Source of the DNA: Gemmatimonadota bacterium
Lineage (GTDB): Bacteria > Gemmatimonadota > Gemmatimonadetes > Longimicrobiales > Gaopeijiaceae
Assembly: GCA_022560615.1 (NCBI GenBank)
Contig: JADFSR010000017.1
Coordinates: forward strand, 1 to 64,000
DNA: 64,000 nucleotides
Reading direction: 5' to 3'
Below the pieces are notes generated by a model. That model was not told where the DNA came from, did no database searches, and saw nothing but the letters and a program-made list of their open reading frames with translations. Position 1 is the stretch's first letter; every line of letters begins with the position of its first letter. The position numbers and the translations under genes are program-made. Shown piece by piece: positions 51,574 to 61,230 of this stretch.

Positions 51574-51725
51574 GTTTTTACATCCAGGGCCAGCGCTCCC
51601 GCTATCGGCTTCTTTCGTTGCCGGGGTATTTGTTGTGGAGAGCGCGGGAACTGGTGCAATCGACACGCGGATGATTCGTCCGGTCCGCAACACGTTCTCG
51701 TCAGATCAGACCTTATCCTTATCCT

Positions 51726-52121
51726 TCAACTCACCCGGTCTACCCCCGGAAGCGCGTCGAAGCCCCGATCGAAACTCAGGATGCGGGCAACGCCGTGGTG
51801 CTCCATGACGGCCACGTGGAGGGCGTTGCGGGGCGAAGTCGCGATGCCCCCGTCCAGCACGATGCGCGCCCGCTCCACGTCCGTCTGCTCGATGGGGTAC
51901 ACCTCGTCGACCACGCCGAGAAGTGCGTCGAAGGCCGGCTGGATGGCGTCCCTGCGCTCGATCGCGACGTACCGATGGAGGATCTCCTGGAGGACCTGCG
52001 CGCTCGTGACCAGGCGCTCGTTTGCCGCGATGGCCCGTTCAAGCAGGTGCTGGGCGTCGGTCTTGTGGGGGTGAGCGGCCCCGACGAGGTACATGGGAAC
52101 GTTCGAATCGATAAAGATCAC
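51726..52121 (-). CDS. vapC: VapC-type PIN-domain toxin
   Basis: The 131-residue PIN-domain ribonuclease has acidic active-site residues visible in [11 protein letters not shown] (Asp), [13 protein letters not shown] (Glu), [13 protein letters not shown] and the late Asp of SFDRGFD. The motif order matches VapC toxins that cleave tRNA or rRNA. Its start overlaps the upstream antitoxin stop by four bases (ATGA). It appears intact and should be controlled by its partner. Confidence 0.88.
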   Translation of the reverse strand: MIFIDSNVPMYLVGAAHPHKTDAQHLLERAIAANERLVTSAQVLQEILHRYVAIERRDAIQPAFDALLGVVDEVYPIEQTDVERARIVLDGGIATSPRNALHVAVMEHHGVARILSFDRGFDALPGVDRVS

Positions 52122-52369
52122 GACTCGGTCACGTAGCCCTGCTCGATCTCACGGAGCATCTGAGCGATATCGGCCGTGGGGAAGTCGTGCCGTGTCGCCG
52201 CCCGGACCACCGCCAGCTTCTTGCCCCGGTCCGATGCCGGCTCCGCTGACCGGGTGTCGCGAAGAGAGCGGCGCACCCATTCCGACAAACTCAGTCCCTT
52301 CTGCCGGGCAGCCAGACTCACCTCGCGGTATTCGGCGTCGTCCAGGATCACCTGTAGTCTTTTACTCAT
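52118..52369 (-). CDS. vapB: VapB-type ribbon-helix-helix antitoxin
   Basis: The 83-residue protein has a CopG-like N-terminus ([35 protein letters not shown]) and a disordered C-terminal toxin-binding segment ([20 protein letters not shown]). The ATG before SKRLQ is preferred over one six codons upstream. It is coupled to vapC by ATGA. It probably represses the operon as a dimer. Confidence 0.85.
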   Translation of the reverse strand: MSKRLQVILDDAEYREVSLAARQKGLSLSEWVRRSLRDTRSAEPASDRGKKLAVVRAATRHDFPTADIAQMLREIEQGYVTES

Positions 52370-52431
52370 GCCATCAGTATAGATCACTCATCGGATGAGG
52401 CAATGTGCTTCGGCATCACCTGGCCTGAAGA

Positions 52432-53550
52432 TCAGGCGCTGACCTCGTCGAAGGCCTCACGCACCAGACCGAGCGCCTCGAGCAGCTCGTGCTCCGGGTT
52501 ACCGAAACCGATGCGCAGGTAGTGGTCCATACCGAAGTGGTCACCCGGCACGACGAGCACGTCTTTCTCGGTGCGCAGTTTTTCGGCGAAGTCCGTGGAG
52601 TTGATCGGCGCATCGTAGCGCGTGTAGCAGATCGCGCCCGCATCGGGCGGTTGGTAGCTGAAGCGCCCGTTCTGCTCCGCCATCCAAGACTCCAGCAGGC
52701 CCAGGTTGGCTCGCACGATTCCGCGCGTCCTCTCCAGGATGCGAGCCCGCGTGCGTGGCTCGAGCGCGACGCACGCGAGGGCATCGGAGACATTGGCCGG
52801 CGCGATCGTGGTGTAGTCGGTCCGGCCCCACAGCTCGCCGATCTGGTCCGGGGGGCCGACGATCCAGCCGAGCCTGAGCCCCGGAAGCCCGTACGCCTTC
52901 GAAAGCGAGTTGGTGATCAAGACGCGGTCGTGGCATCCCCAGAACGAGGGGGTCTCCTCGTCGCCGGTCTCGGCACCTGCGTATACCTCGTCGGCCATGA
53001 TCCACGCGCCGTGCTTCAGAGTCAGCGCGGCGATCGCGTCCATCGACTCACGCGTCAACGCAACGCCGGTCGGGTTGTTCGGGTTCGTCACCAGTACGAA
53101 GCGTGCTCCGTCCGCCAGCGCGTGCTCGAGGGCGTCGAGGTCGGGCTGCCAGCCCTTCTCCTCGACAAGGTTGACCGCCGACAGCCGGCTTCCGAAGGAC
53201 TCCAGTAGCCCGGGGACCTGACCGTACGTGGGCAGGACGATCGCTGCGCTGCCTTCGGTCTCGAAGAGGTGCCAGAAGCACGTGAAGTTCGCCTCGGCTC
53301 CCCCGACTGTGACGAGCACGGATGCCGCGGTCGCGCCCTGATACTGATTGGCGATGAGCTCACGCAAGCCGTCCGACCCGTTGGACTGGCCGTACCCTAG
53401 ACGGATGTCGGCGACCGAGACGTCGCTCCCGGCGATCTCGAGCAGCTCGCCGACCGTCAGCGGGTGCACGCCGCTCTCGGAAAGGTTGTAGCGGACTCGG
53501 TGCTCGTACGTCGATTGGTACCGCTCCATGCGGAAGGGGGTGTAGCGCAC
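52432..53550 (-). CDS. PLP-dependent class I/II aminotransferase
   Basis: This is a 372-residue fold-type I enzyme. It shows VTVGGAEANFTCFWHLFE (cofactor-phosphate region), VTNPNNPTGVALT (Asn), MADEVYAG (Asp) and SLSKAYGLPGLRLGWIVG (Schiff-base Lys and phosphate-binding Arg), with a late Arg in LRIGFGNPEHEL binding the substrate carboxylate. The GTG nine bases after AGGAG keeps the conserved RYTPFRMERY; an ATG sixteen codons upstream is possible. Substrate not defined; broad amino-acid transamination is likely. It is divergent from gpmI. Confidence 0.9.
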   Translation of the reverse strand: MRYTPFRMERYQSTYEHRVRYNLSESGVHPLTVGELLEIAGSDVSVADIRLGYGQSNGSDGLRELIANQYQGATAASVLVTVGGAEANFTCFWHLFETEGSAAIVLPTYGQVPGLLESFGSRLSAVNLVEEKGWQPDLDALEHALADGARFVLVTNPNNPTGVALTRESMDAIAALTLKHGAWIMADEVYAGAETGDEETPSFWGCHDRVLITNSLSKAYGLPGLRLGWIVGPPDQIGELWGRTDYTTIAPANVSDALACVALEPRTRARILERTRGIVRANLGLLESWMAEQNGRFSYQPPDAGAICYTRYDAPINSTDFAEKLRTEKDVLVVPGDHFGMDHYLRIGFGNPEHELLEALGLVREAFDEVSA

Positions 53551-53667
53551 GGCAGATTTCTCCTGACTGGGGTCGCGAGCAGATACCAGACTATTCATGA
53601 CAAGGCGCGGGGTAAACGGGCAGGCGCTGGCGGGTCACTGAGAGGCTACCTGCGCTTAGATTCCCGC

Positions 53668-55221
53668 ATGAGAAAAGTGCTCTTGGTTATTCTCGACGGC
53701 TGGGGCCATTCCGACTTCGAAGGCGCTGCGAGCGAGGGCAACGCGATCGAGCTCGCTGGTGTTCCGCGGTTTCGTTCGATGTACGAGTGCCGTCCGCGCA
53801 CCAGGCTCACCTGCTCCGGCGAGGACGTCGGCTTGCCCGCCGGCCAGATGGGCAACAGCGAGGTCGGACATCTCAACCTCGGCGCGGGCCGCATCGTGTA
53901 TCAGGCCATCGCGCGGGTCGATCGCGCGATCGAAGACGGCTCTCTGAAGGAGCGATTGGGGCTCGACGCCCTCGTCGCCGGGCTCCGCGAACGAGGGGGT
54001 GCCCTCCACATCGCGGGGCTCGTCTCGGACGGTGGTGTGCACAGTCACCTGCGGCACTTCGCTGCGGTCATGGAGTTGCTGCCGGAGGATCTTCCGGTGC
54101 GCGTGCACTGCATCACGGACGGCCGCGACACGTCGCCGACCGGGGGCATCGAGTTCGTAGGACGGATCGATCGGCTTTGCGCCCGCAGCGACGAGTGGGC
54201 GATCGCTTCGGTGATCGGGAGATACTGGGCGATGGACCGGGACAAGCGCTGGGAACGGACTCGACGGGCGTTCGATCTCATCGTGGGAGGCCAGGCGGAC
54301 GCGTGGGCCGACGGCTTCGAGTTATTGCGACTGAGCTACGAGGCCGGTGTCACGGACGAGTTCGTCGAGCCGACCGGGATCCGGGGCGTGGCAGAGATGG
54401 GGGTCGAGGAACGCGACGCCGTGCTGCTTCTCAATTTCCGAGGGGATCGCATGCGGCAGCTCACCGCTGCGCTCACGCGCCCCGACTTCGACGCCTTCGA
54501 GCGGGCCCGCGGTCGGCCCGTCGATGTCGTGACTTTGACCGAGTATGAAGCGGCATTGCCCGTGGCGGTCGCGTTTCCACGCGAGCACGTGAAGCTGTGT
54601 CTAGCAGAGGTGTTAGCCGACGCGGGCCGTCCTCAGCTCAAGGTCGCGGAGACCGAGAAGTACGCGCACGTCACCTACTTCTTCAACGGCGGGGAAGAGG
54701 CACCGTTCGACGGCGAATACCGCACGCTCATTCCCTCGCCCAAGGTCGCGACGTACGACCTCCAGCCGGAAATGAGCGCCCGCGGCGTCGCAGACGCCGT
54801 GCTCGAAGGCATGCGAGCATGCACGTACGACTTCATCCTCGTGAACTTCGCCAACCCCGACATGGTCGGTCATACGGGCCGGATCCGCGCGGCCTCGGCC
54901 GCGGTGGAGGCGGTGGATGCTTGCCTCGGGGATCTGCTCGACGCGATCCACGAGAGCCCGGAGTGGGTGGCGCTCGTCACGGCGGACCACGGCAACTGTG
55001 AGATGATGCTGGACGAGGAGGGCAACGTGCACACCGCCCACACGACAGAGCCCGTCGACTTCGTCATTGTCGATCCGCGGAGTTCCGGCCGCCATATCGG
55101 TGGACCGGGAAGGCTGGCGGACGTGGCGCCGACCGTCCTGGATCTGATGGGCATCGCCGCGCCGGCGGAGATGACGGGAGTCAGCCTGGTCGCCGAACGG
55201 GGCGGGGAGGATACCGGCTGA
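53668..55221 (+). CDS. gpmI: 2,3-bisphosphoglycerate-independent phosphoglycerate mutase
   Basis: This 517-residue glycolytic enzyme interconverts 3- and 2-phosphoglycerate using two Mn ions. It begins MRKVLLVILDGWG, where the Asp is a metal ligand. The catalytic serine is about residue 64 in AGQMGNSEVGHLNLGAGR. Other markers are HCITDGRDTSP, ASVIGRYWAMDRDKRWER, LLNFRGDRMRQ, HVTYFFNGGEE, FANPDMVGHTG and VTADHGNCEMM. The chosen ATG is the only one giving the family N-terminus. Its stop overlaps the TPR gene start (ATGA). Confidence 0.96.
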   Translation: MRKVLLVILDGWGHSDFEGAASEGNAIELAGVPRFRSMYECRPRTRLTCSGEDVGLPAGQMGNSEVGHLNLGAGRIVYQAIARVDRAIEDGSLKERLGLDALVAGLRERGGALHIAGLVSDGGVHSHLRHFAAVMELLPEDLPVRVHCITDGRDTSPTGGIEFVGRIDRLCARSDEWAIASVIGRYWAMDRDKRWERTRRAFDLIVGGQADAWADGFELLRLSYEAGVTDEFVEPTGIRGVAEMGVEERDAVLLLNFRGDRMRQLTAALTRPDFDAFERARGRPVDVVTLTEYEAALPVAVAFPREHVKLCLAEVLADAGRPQLKVAETEKYAHVTYFFNGGEEAPFDGEYRTLIPSPKVATYDLQPEMSARGVADAVLEGMRACTYDFILVNFANPDMVGHTGRIRAASAAVEAVDACLGDLLDAIHESPEWVALVTADHGNCEMMLDEEGNVHTAHTTEPVDFVIVDPRSSGRHIGGPGRLADVAPTVLDLMGIAAPAEMTGVSLVAERGGEDTG

Positions 55222-56060
55222 TGGATCTCGAAACGCTCATGGAGCGTGCCCTCTCCCTGGCCGACGACGGCGATTGGGTGAGGGCGGCCGAGGTACTGCG
55301 CGAACAGCTCGCCGACTTTGCGGACGAGGCGTCCGTGCACTGCGCACTCGGCGTCGCCGAGCGCGAGTTGGGTAACGACGGCATCGCGTACGAGTGCTTC
55401 AAGAAGGCTCTGGGGCTCCAGCCGGAGGATCCGGCGGTGCTCGCCACTGCAGGCAACGGTGTCGCCGCGTTCGACGATCCGGCCGCGCTGGAGGCGTTGA
55501 AGAGTGCGGCCGTGTTGGCTCCGGACCTGCCACTCACTCGAATGCTGTATGGCGCGTATTTGGCCAGGGAGGGGTTCCACGATTGGGCGCTCGAGCAGCT
55601 CGAGGCAGCGCGTCGACTCGACCCGACCGATTCCCAGATCGCGTATGAGCTCGGCGTCGCGTTCGCGCTCGCCGGGCAGATGGGCCGAGCCGCCGACTCA
55701 CTCGGCGAAGCCGTGCGGCTCGACCCCCTCGACGGATGGACGAGGGTCGTGTACGGACTGGTATTGCTCGAGGACGACCGACTCGACGAGGCGGCCGGCG
55801 AGTTGCTGGAGGGTGCCCGACTCAGACCAGAGGATGTCGAAGGGCAACTGCTGGCCGCATTGGCCGCTGGTGCAACTGGATTGGACGGGATCGCGTACGA
55901 GATGCTGGAGCGGGGTCGCGTGCACGCCGTGGAGGGTGACGCCGAGCTGGTGGACTCGGCCGAGCAGCAGATCGACGCCGGTCCGGAAGCTGCCGCGAGC
56001 TTCCTCGAGGACGACATGCAAAGCGAAGCACTCCGTGTACGTCTGAAGGAGCGTCCCTAA
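55221..56060 (+). CDS. Tetratricopeptide-repeat protein
   Basis: The 279-residue cytoplasmic protein consists mainly of TPR-like helix pairs, e.g. ASVHCALGVAERELGNDGIAYECFKKALGLQPED, ALEQLEAARRLDPTDSQIAYELG and AADSLGEAVRLDPLDG. It probably acts as a scaffold. Coupling to gpmI by ATGA and the following M16 pair 34 bases away suggest one operon. No signal peptide is seen. Partners are unknown. Confidence 0.85.
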   Translation: MDLETLMERALSLADDGDWVRAAEVLREQLADFADEASVHCALGVAERELGNDGIAYECFKKALGLQPEDPAVLATAGNGVAAFDDPAALEALKSAAVLAPDLPLTRMLYGAYLAREGFHDWALEQLEAARRLDPTDSQIAYELGVAFALAGQMGRAADSLGEAVRLDPLDGWTRVVYGLVLLEDDRLDEAAGELLEGARLRPEDVEGQLLAALAAGATGLDGIAYEMLERGRVHAVEGDAELVDSAEQQIDAGPEAAASFLEDDMQSEALRVRLKERP

Positions 56061-56094
56061 TGGTGCCAATCGAGCGCCGCAAAGGAGTCCGTCC

Positions 56095-57372
56095 GTGAGC
56101 AGACTCACGATTCCGGTCGAACGCCACAACTTGGACAACGGCCTCAAGATCGTGCTTTCGCAGGATCGCACCGTGCCGGTCGTCGCCGTAAACCTTTGGT
56201 ACGGGGTCGGTTCCCGGAACGAAACAACGGGCAAGACCGGCTTCGCCCACCTCTTCGAGCACATGATGTTCCAGGGCTCGGCCCACGTGCCCAAGAACAA
56301 GCACTTCGAGTTGATCGAGCGCGCCGGGGGCACCCTGAATGCTTCGACGTGGTTCGACCGCACGAACTACTTCGAGACCGTGCCGTCGCACGACCTGGAG
56401 CTCGCGCTCTGGCTCGAGTCGGATCGCATGGGCTGGATGGTCCAGGCCATGGATCAGGAGAAGCTCGACAACCAGCGCGACGTGGTGAAGAACGAGAAGC
56501 GCCAGCGCTACGACAATCAGCCGTACGGCGATTGGGACGAGCGGCTGCAGGCGTTGGTGTACCCCGAGTCGCACCCTTATCACCACCCGGTCATCGGGTC
56601 GATGGAGGACATCGACGCCGCGACGCTCGACGACGTGGCTTCATTTTTTCGGACGTTCTACGTGCCGAACAACGCCGTGATCACGATCGCGGGCGACTTC
56701 GACCGCAATGGCGTGCTCGAGCTCCTGAACGGGTATTTCGGCGAAATCGAGCCCGGGGAGCCGATTCCACCCCTGCCCGGCGACCCGCTCATCGATCCGC
56801 TGATCGGCGAAACGGTCCGCGAGCACGTTCTGGCCGACGTGCCGCTTCCGCGCGTGATCATGGCGTTCCGGATCCCGCCGTACTCCTCCGCCGACTTCGC
56901 CGTGGCGGAGGTGTCGAGAGGGCTGCTCGGCATGGGACGCGCGTCCCGACTGTACAGGCGGCTGGTGCGCGAGCGGCGCGTCGCGAAGAGTGTGGTGACC
57001 TTCGCGTTCCCGCTGCTCACCGGTGCGTCGATGCTGCTCGCGTGGGCGACCGGATACCCGGGGGCTTCCCCCGAAGAGTTGGAGGCGGCGCTGGCTGAGG
57101 AGATCGAGGGACTCGCCGAAGCCGAGGATCACGAGGTTGAGCGCGCGATCGCGTTGACCGAGACCGATCTCGTGCGTGGGCTCGAACGCGTGAGCGAGCG
57201 CGCCGACTTGCTCTCGATGTTCGAGCTGTACTTCGACGACCCGGACCGGCTCAACCGGGAGTTGGACAGACTGCGCGCCGTCACCGTGGACGAGATCCGA
57301 GCGTTTGCGAAAGAGCGACTCGGCCCCGACAACCGCGCGGTGCTGACCTATGAGCCGAAGGCGCCGGCATGA
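56095..57372 (+). CDS. M16-family zinc metallopeptidase, catalytic subunit
   Basis: This 425-residue pitrilysin-family protease has the inverted zinc motif HLFEH at about 52-56 in GFAHLFEHMMFQGS, with the third ligand Glu in RDVVKNEKRQRYDN. It resembles processing-peptidase-type beta subunits. AAAGGAG precedes the GTG start. No signal peptide is seen, so it may be cytoplasmic or exported by a non-standard route. Its stop overlaps the start of a related, non-catalytic gene, a typical heterodimer arrangement. Confidence 0.93.
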   Translation: MSRLTIPVERHNLDNGLKIVLSQDRTVPVVAVNLWYGVGSRNETTGKTGFAHLFEHMMFQGSAHVPKNKHFELIERAGGTLNASTWFDRTNYFETVPSHDLELALWLESDRMGWMVQAMDQEKLDNQRDVVKNEKRQRYDNQPYGDWDERLQALVYPESHPYHHPVIGSMEDIDAATLDDVASFFRTFYVPNNAVITIAGDFDRNGVLELLNGYFGEIEPGEPIPPLPGDPLIDPLIGETVREHVLADVPLPRVIMAFRIPPYSSADFAVAEVSRGLLGMGRASRLYRRLVRERRVAKSVVTFAFPLLTGASMLLAWATGYPGASPEELEAALAEEIEGLAEAEDHEVERAIALTETDLVRGLERVSERADLLSMFELYFDDPDRLNRELDRLRAVTVDEIRAFAKERLGPDNRAVLTYEPKAPA

Positions 57373-58730
57373 GCGCGCTCGATCGTACCCGGCCACCGAC
57401 GAGCGGCTCGATCCGCAACTTCGACTTCCCCGACGTCGAGCGCTGCACGCTGTCGAACGGGCTCGACCTCAGGGTGTGTAAGCTGTCTCGCCTGCCGGTC
57501 GTGAGTACCAACCTCTTCTTCCGAGCCGGTGAAGGTCAGCTCGTGGAGTCGCGTGCGGGCCTCGCTGTTCTGACTGGCGATGCGCTCGAGGGTGGGACCC
57601 GAAAGCGCAGCGGCACAGAGCTCGCGGAGGCGCTGGAGCGGATCGGCGCTCGACTCGGCGTTTCGACCGGGTGGGAGGGCACGAGTGTCTCGATGTCGTG
57701 CTTGGCAGATCGACTCGAGGAGGCCTTGGGCCTGCTCGCGGAGGCCGTGCTCGAGCCCGCCTTTCCGGAAGAGGAGGTGAACCGAGCGCGTGAGCAGCAG
57801 TTGGCCGCGATCCGGCAACGGGCCATGGATCCTTCGGCGCTCGCCTCGACGGAGGCGAGCCGTCGGTACTTCGTGGCAGGAATCCCGTATGCCCGCCCCC
57901 AAGATGGCACCGAGAAATCGATCGGGACGGTGAAGCGCGGTCTGCTGAGCGACTTCGCGGATGCGTGTTACCGTCCCCTGGGTGGTGGGCTGATCGTCGC
58001 GGGTGATCTCGATCCCGATGAGATCGAGATGATGGCGAACCATCGGCTGGGAGCTTGGACTGGCGCGCCTCCGGCGGAGGAGGAATTCCGCGTCGATCCC
58101 GCCACGAGGGAACGTCGAGTTTGGGTGGTGCACCGCGAAGGATCCGTGCAATCCGAGGTGCGCGTCGGTCATGTGGGCACGGACCGCGCGACGCCCGATT
58201 ACTTCTCGTTGTCGGTGGCGAACATGCTCCTCGGCGGCTCGTTCACCAGCCGGCTGAACCTCAACCTGCGCGAGAAGAACGGGTTCACGTACGGCGTGCG
58301 TTCGCGCTTCAGCTTTCGCTCTCGCCCTGGCCCCTTCTCGGTCTCGACCTCCGTCGGCACCGATGTGACCGCACCAGCGATACGCGAGATCGTGAGAGAG
58401 CTCGAGCAGCTCGTCGACGGGGGACCGACCGATGAAGAAGTGGCAGCGGCGCGCGACTATGCGGCCGGGGTCTTCGGACTTCAGCTGGAGACCGCCGAGC
58501 AGATCGCATCGCGCATCTCGCAGCTCATCGTGTATAGCCTCCCGGACGACTACTATCACACGTATCGGGACCGACTCAGGGCGGTTACCCCCGAAGAAGT
58601 CGCGGCGGCGGTGAGAGCCCACATCCGTCCTGACGAGGTCCAGGTCGTCGTAGTCGGGGACGCCGATGAGATCGTGGCTCCACTCGAGGCTCTCGATTTG
58701 GGGCCCCTCGAAGTCGCCCCGGCATCGTGA
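57369..58730 (+). CDS. M16-family peptidase, non-catalytic partner
   Basis: The 453-residue homologue lacks HxxEH (the region reads AGLAVLTGDALEGGT). It keeps the R/Y substrate-binding pair of partner subunits in SRLNLNLREKNGFTYGVRSRF. ATGA-coupled to the catalytic gene, it should form the second half of the proteolytic clamp. Substrates are unknown; related pairs degrade peptides. Confidence 0.92.
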   Translation: MSALDRTRPPTSGSIRNFDFPDVERCTLSNGLDLRVCKLSRLPVVSTNLFFRAGEGQLVESRAGLAVLTGDALEGGTRKRSGTELAEALERIGARLGVSTGWEGTSVSMSCLADRLEEALGLLAEAVLEPAFPEEEVNRAREQQLAAIRQRAMDPSALASTEASRRYFVAGIPYARPQDGTEKSIGTVKRGLLSDFADACYRPLGGGLIVAGDLDPDEIEMMANHRLGAWTGAPPAEEEFRVDPATRERRVWVVHREGSVQSEVRVGHVGTDRATPDYFSLSVANMLLGGSFTSRLNLNLREKNGFTYGVRSRFSFRSRPGPFSVSTSVGTDVTAPAIREIVRELEQLVDGGPTDEEVAAARDYAAGVFGLQLETAEQIASRISQLIVYSLPDDYYHTYRDRLRAVTPEEVAAAVRAHIRPDEVQVVVVGDADEIVAPLEALDLGPLEVAPAS

Positions 58731-58907
58731 TCTGTCACATGTGGAGCCCCTCGAGCGTCACATGGAGTGGACGGAGGAAGACGAAGTCGCCCAGCCATCG
58801 GTGGGCCAGAGGGCTCTTCGTCTTGGCACAGACCGTGCACAAACAGAGCGAGCAATGGGTGCTTTCCTGCCATTGGGGCGGGAGAATGGAGAGATGGAGG
58901 TGGAACC

Positions 58908-59564
58908 GTGGCGAGAGCACGCAAAAAAGAGATCGTCGAAGCGCCTCGGCCGGGCACGGGCGAAGCGCGCGAGCACCGGCAGAAGCTGCGGGATCTCACC
59001 GATTCTCAAGTGGTTCAGGCGTCCCTCGATGGGGACTCTAGAGCGTTCGGCGACTTAGTACGCCGGTACGACCAGAGGCTCCTGAACTTCATCTACCGTA
59101 CGATCGGCGACAGGGAGCGTGGCCAGGATCTCGTGCAGGAGACTTTCGTTCGGGTGTACCGGCACCTACACCGCTTCGACCAGACGAAGAAGTTTTCGAC
59201 ATGGATCTACACGATCGCGAGCAACCTGGCGAAGAACGAGCTGCGCAACCGGTCCCGGAATCCGCTGGTCCTATTTCAGACGATCATGAAGAACTGGGAC
59301 GCGGACCATCGACCGCTGGAGTGGGAAGATACGCAGTACAAGCCGGATGATCTTTTCCGGAAGCGCAATCTCAGGGCCACGGTCGAGGAGGCCGTGAAGC
59401 GATTGCCGGAACACCACAGGATCGTGTTCGTGCTTCGTGAGATGGAAGGGAAGACGTACGACGAGATCGCGGACATCACCAGCTGTAACCTCGGGACGGT
59501 AAAGAGTCGGTTGAACCGTGCGCGGAACAACTTCGCGCGGATCATCGCTCCGATGATCGACTGA
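58908..59564 (+). CDS. RpoE-like ECF sigma factor
   Basis: The 218-residue sigma factor has a basic leader, then region 2 (DSRAFGDLVRRYDQRLLNFI, GQDLVQETFVRVYRHLHRFD, FSTWIYTIASNLAKNELR) and region 4 (RLPEHHRIVFVLREMEGKTY, DEIADITSCNLGTVKSRLNR). GGAGG lies seven bases before the chosen GTG, which is better than the long upstream open frame. The gene directly downstream is its likely anti-sigma. It probably governs envelope or stress genes. Confidence 0.93.
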   Translation: MARARKKEIVEAPRPGTGEAREHRQKLRDLTDSQVVQASLDGDSRAFGDLVRRYDQRLLNFIYRTIGDRERGQDLVQETFVRVYRHLHRFDQTKKFSTWIYTIASNLAKNELRNRSRNPLVLFQTIMKNWDADHRPLEWEDTQYKPDDLFRKRNLRATVEEAVKRLPEHHRIVFVLREMEGKTYDEIADITSCNLGTVKSRLNRARNNFARIIAPMID

Positions 59565-59635
59565 TGTAGTAGTACTGAGCCCGGCGGGGCCGACGTGTAG
59601 GGAACCCGCTCGGTCCGGCCGCAGTATCAGAGCCC

Positions 59636-60193
59636 ATGAACTGCTCGGACTACGTCGCTGCCCTCACCGACCACCTCGACGGGAGTGCCCTCGAGGAGGA
59701 TGTGCGTGGGCTGGAAGCGCACCTCGAATCGTGCGCGGCGTGCCGTCGATATCGGGCAGTCGTCGAGAAGGGTGCGGAGCTGCTGCGCGCGCTTCCGGAG
59801 CCGGAGCTCACCGAGGACTTCGGCCCGCGACTTCAACATCGCCTGTACCACGTCGACGAAGAGGCGGCACTCTATGGTGCTGCTTCGGCGACCCCCGCGA
59901 TGACCGTGGTCGGTATGGCCTTATTGCTCACGGCGATCGCGTGGTCGCCGACACTTCGGCAGAGAGCTCCGGAGATCGTGCTGGAGCCGATCGTAGTGGA
60001 TCAGCCTCCCGTGGAGCTTCCGGTGCGTGCGGCGAGCGCGATGCCGGGTGGAATGTCGCTCCGGCCGGTTTCCGACTTCGAGCGTGGCCTCTGGGACGAT
60101 GCTCACAACTTGCTCTACGAGTACTCTCCGCTGTCTCAGCGGTATGGGCATCGCGGCAGAGTGCGTCGAGCCGAGATCGATCAAGACCGGTAG
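59636..60193 (+). CDS. Zinc-finger anti-sigma factor
   Basis: The 185-residue protein starts with a zf-HC2 domain (CSDYVAALTDHLDG...LEAHLESCAACRRYR, HxxxCxxC). It has a membrane helix around residues 86-103 (TPAMTVVGMALLLTAIAW) and a C-terminal periplasmic part. It should sequester the preceding ECF sigma at the membrane. The gap of 71 bases between the genes contains no terminator. Confidence 0.87.
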   Translation: MNCSDYVAALTDHLDGSALEEDVRGLEAHLESCAACRRYRAVVEKGAELLRALPEPELTEDFGPRLQHRLYHVDEEAALYGAASATPAMTVVGMALLLTAIAWSPTLRQRAPEIVLEPIVVDQPPVELPVRAASAMPGGMSLRPVSDFERGLWDDAHNLLYEYSPLSQRYGHRGRVRRAEIDQDR

Positions 60194-60228
60194 TTCCATG
60201 AACCGCCTCTCCCCCCGAGATTGTCCGG

Positions 60229-61230
60229 GTGAGCACCTCTGACCTTCCCCCCGCGTTGGCCCGCGCTTCGGGCGGCGTGTTCTACTTGCACGGCGAGGAC
60301 CTCTTCAGCAAAGAGGAGGCTGTCCAGGCGCTGATCGGAGCTCACCTCGACGAGGCGACGCGCGATTTCAACCTCGATGCCTTGCTAGGGACCGAGGTCG
60401 ATGCGGAGACGATGGCGTCGGTCCTTGCGACTCCGCCCATGATGGCCGAATGGAGGGTCGTCGTAATCCGGGATGTCGAGGGTCTGGCCGGTAGCAAGCA
60501 CGCCCGCGAAGCGCTTCTCGAGGTCGTCGCGAAGCCGCCACCGGGGTTGGCCCTGATCTTGAGCTGCACGGTTCCTCAGGGCTCGAAGGCGAAGTTCTAC
60601 CGAGACCTGGCGAAGGCGGCACAGTCGGTGGAGTTCAAGGAGTTCACGGAAGCTGACGTGCCAGGGTGGATCATGGAGCGCGCCAAGGAGGCGCATGCGG
60701 TCGACTTCGACGCCGACGCCGCGCAGGCGCTCGGGGCTGCGATCGGCACCAATCTCGGCGTGCTTTCCCAAGAGGTGATGAAGCTCGCCGCGTTCGTCGG
60801 TGACCGGGGGCGAATATCGGTCGCCGACGTCGAGGCTGTGGGCGGGCGGCTGCCGTCCCAGGACCGATGGCGCTGGTTCGACCTCGTAGGCGAGCGGCGT
60901 TTTCCCGAGGCGGTGGGCACGCTGGCTGTGCTGATGGGCCAGGGGGAGTCGGGTGTGAGCCTCGTCATCGGCCTGACCACGCAGTTCCTCAGACTCGGCA
61001 TCGCGGCCGAGAGTGGCACCCGCGAACTCGAGGCGGTACTGCCTCCCCATCAGAAGTGGTTGGCGAAGACGGTCGCCCGGCAGGCGAAGCAATGGCCGCG
61101 CCACGAGATCGACGCTGCGCTCGAGGGCCTTCTGCGCGCGGATCGACTGCTCAAAGCGAGTCCCCACACGGACGAGCACTTCGTTGAGGAGTGGCTACTC
61201 GCCACAATGGTGCGGGCAACGGCGGCGTGA
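60229..61230 (+). CDS. holA: DNA polymerase III delta subunit
   Basis: The 333-residue clamp-loader delta subunit opens the beta clamp. Family features are VFYLHGEDLFSKEEAVQALI near the N-terminus, VVVIRDVEGLAGSK, GTNLGVLSQEVMKLAAFVGD, and the C-terminal collar domain (HQKWLAKTVARQAKQWPRHE, ADRLLKASP). The N-terminal AAA+ domain lacks ATP-hydrolysis motifs, as is normal for delta. A GTG start is used. Its stop overlaps the SPOR gene start (GTGA). Confidence 0.92.
   Translation: MSTSDLPPALARASGGVFYLHGEDLFSKEEAVQALIGAHLDEATRDFNLDALLGTEVDAETMASVLATPPMMAEWRVVVIRDVEGLAGSKHAREALLEVVAKPPPGLALILSCTVPQGSKAKFYRDLAKAAQSVEFKEFTEADVPGWIMERAKEAHAVDFDADAAQALGAAIGTNLGVLSQEVMKLAAFVGDRGRISVADVEAVGGRLPSQDRWRWFDLVGERRFPEAVGTLAVLMGQGESGVSLVIGLTTQFLRLGIAAESGTRELEAVLPPHQKWLAKTVARQAKQWPRHEIDAALEGLLRADRLLKASPHTDEHFVEEWLLATMVRATAA

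Noticed and set aside
58735-58920. Minus-strand Cys-rich small ORF (CSLCLCTVCAK) before the ECF sigma gene
   Set aside because: No ribosome site or known family, and it overlaps the sigma gene leader.
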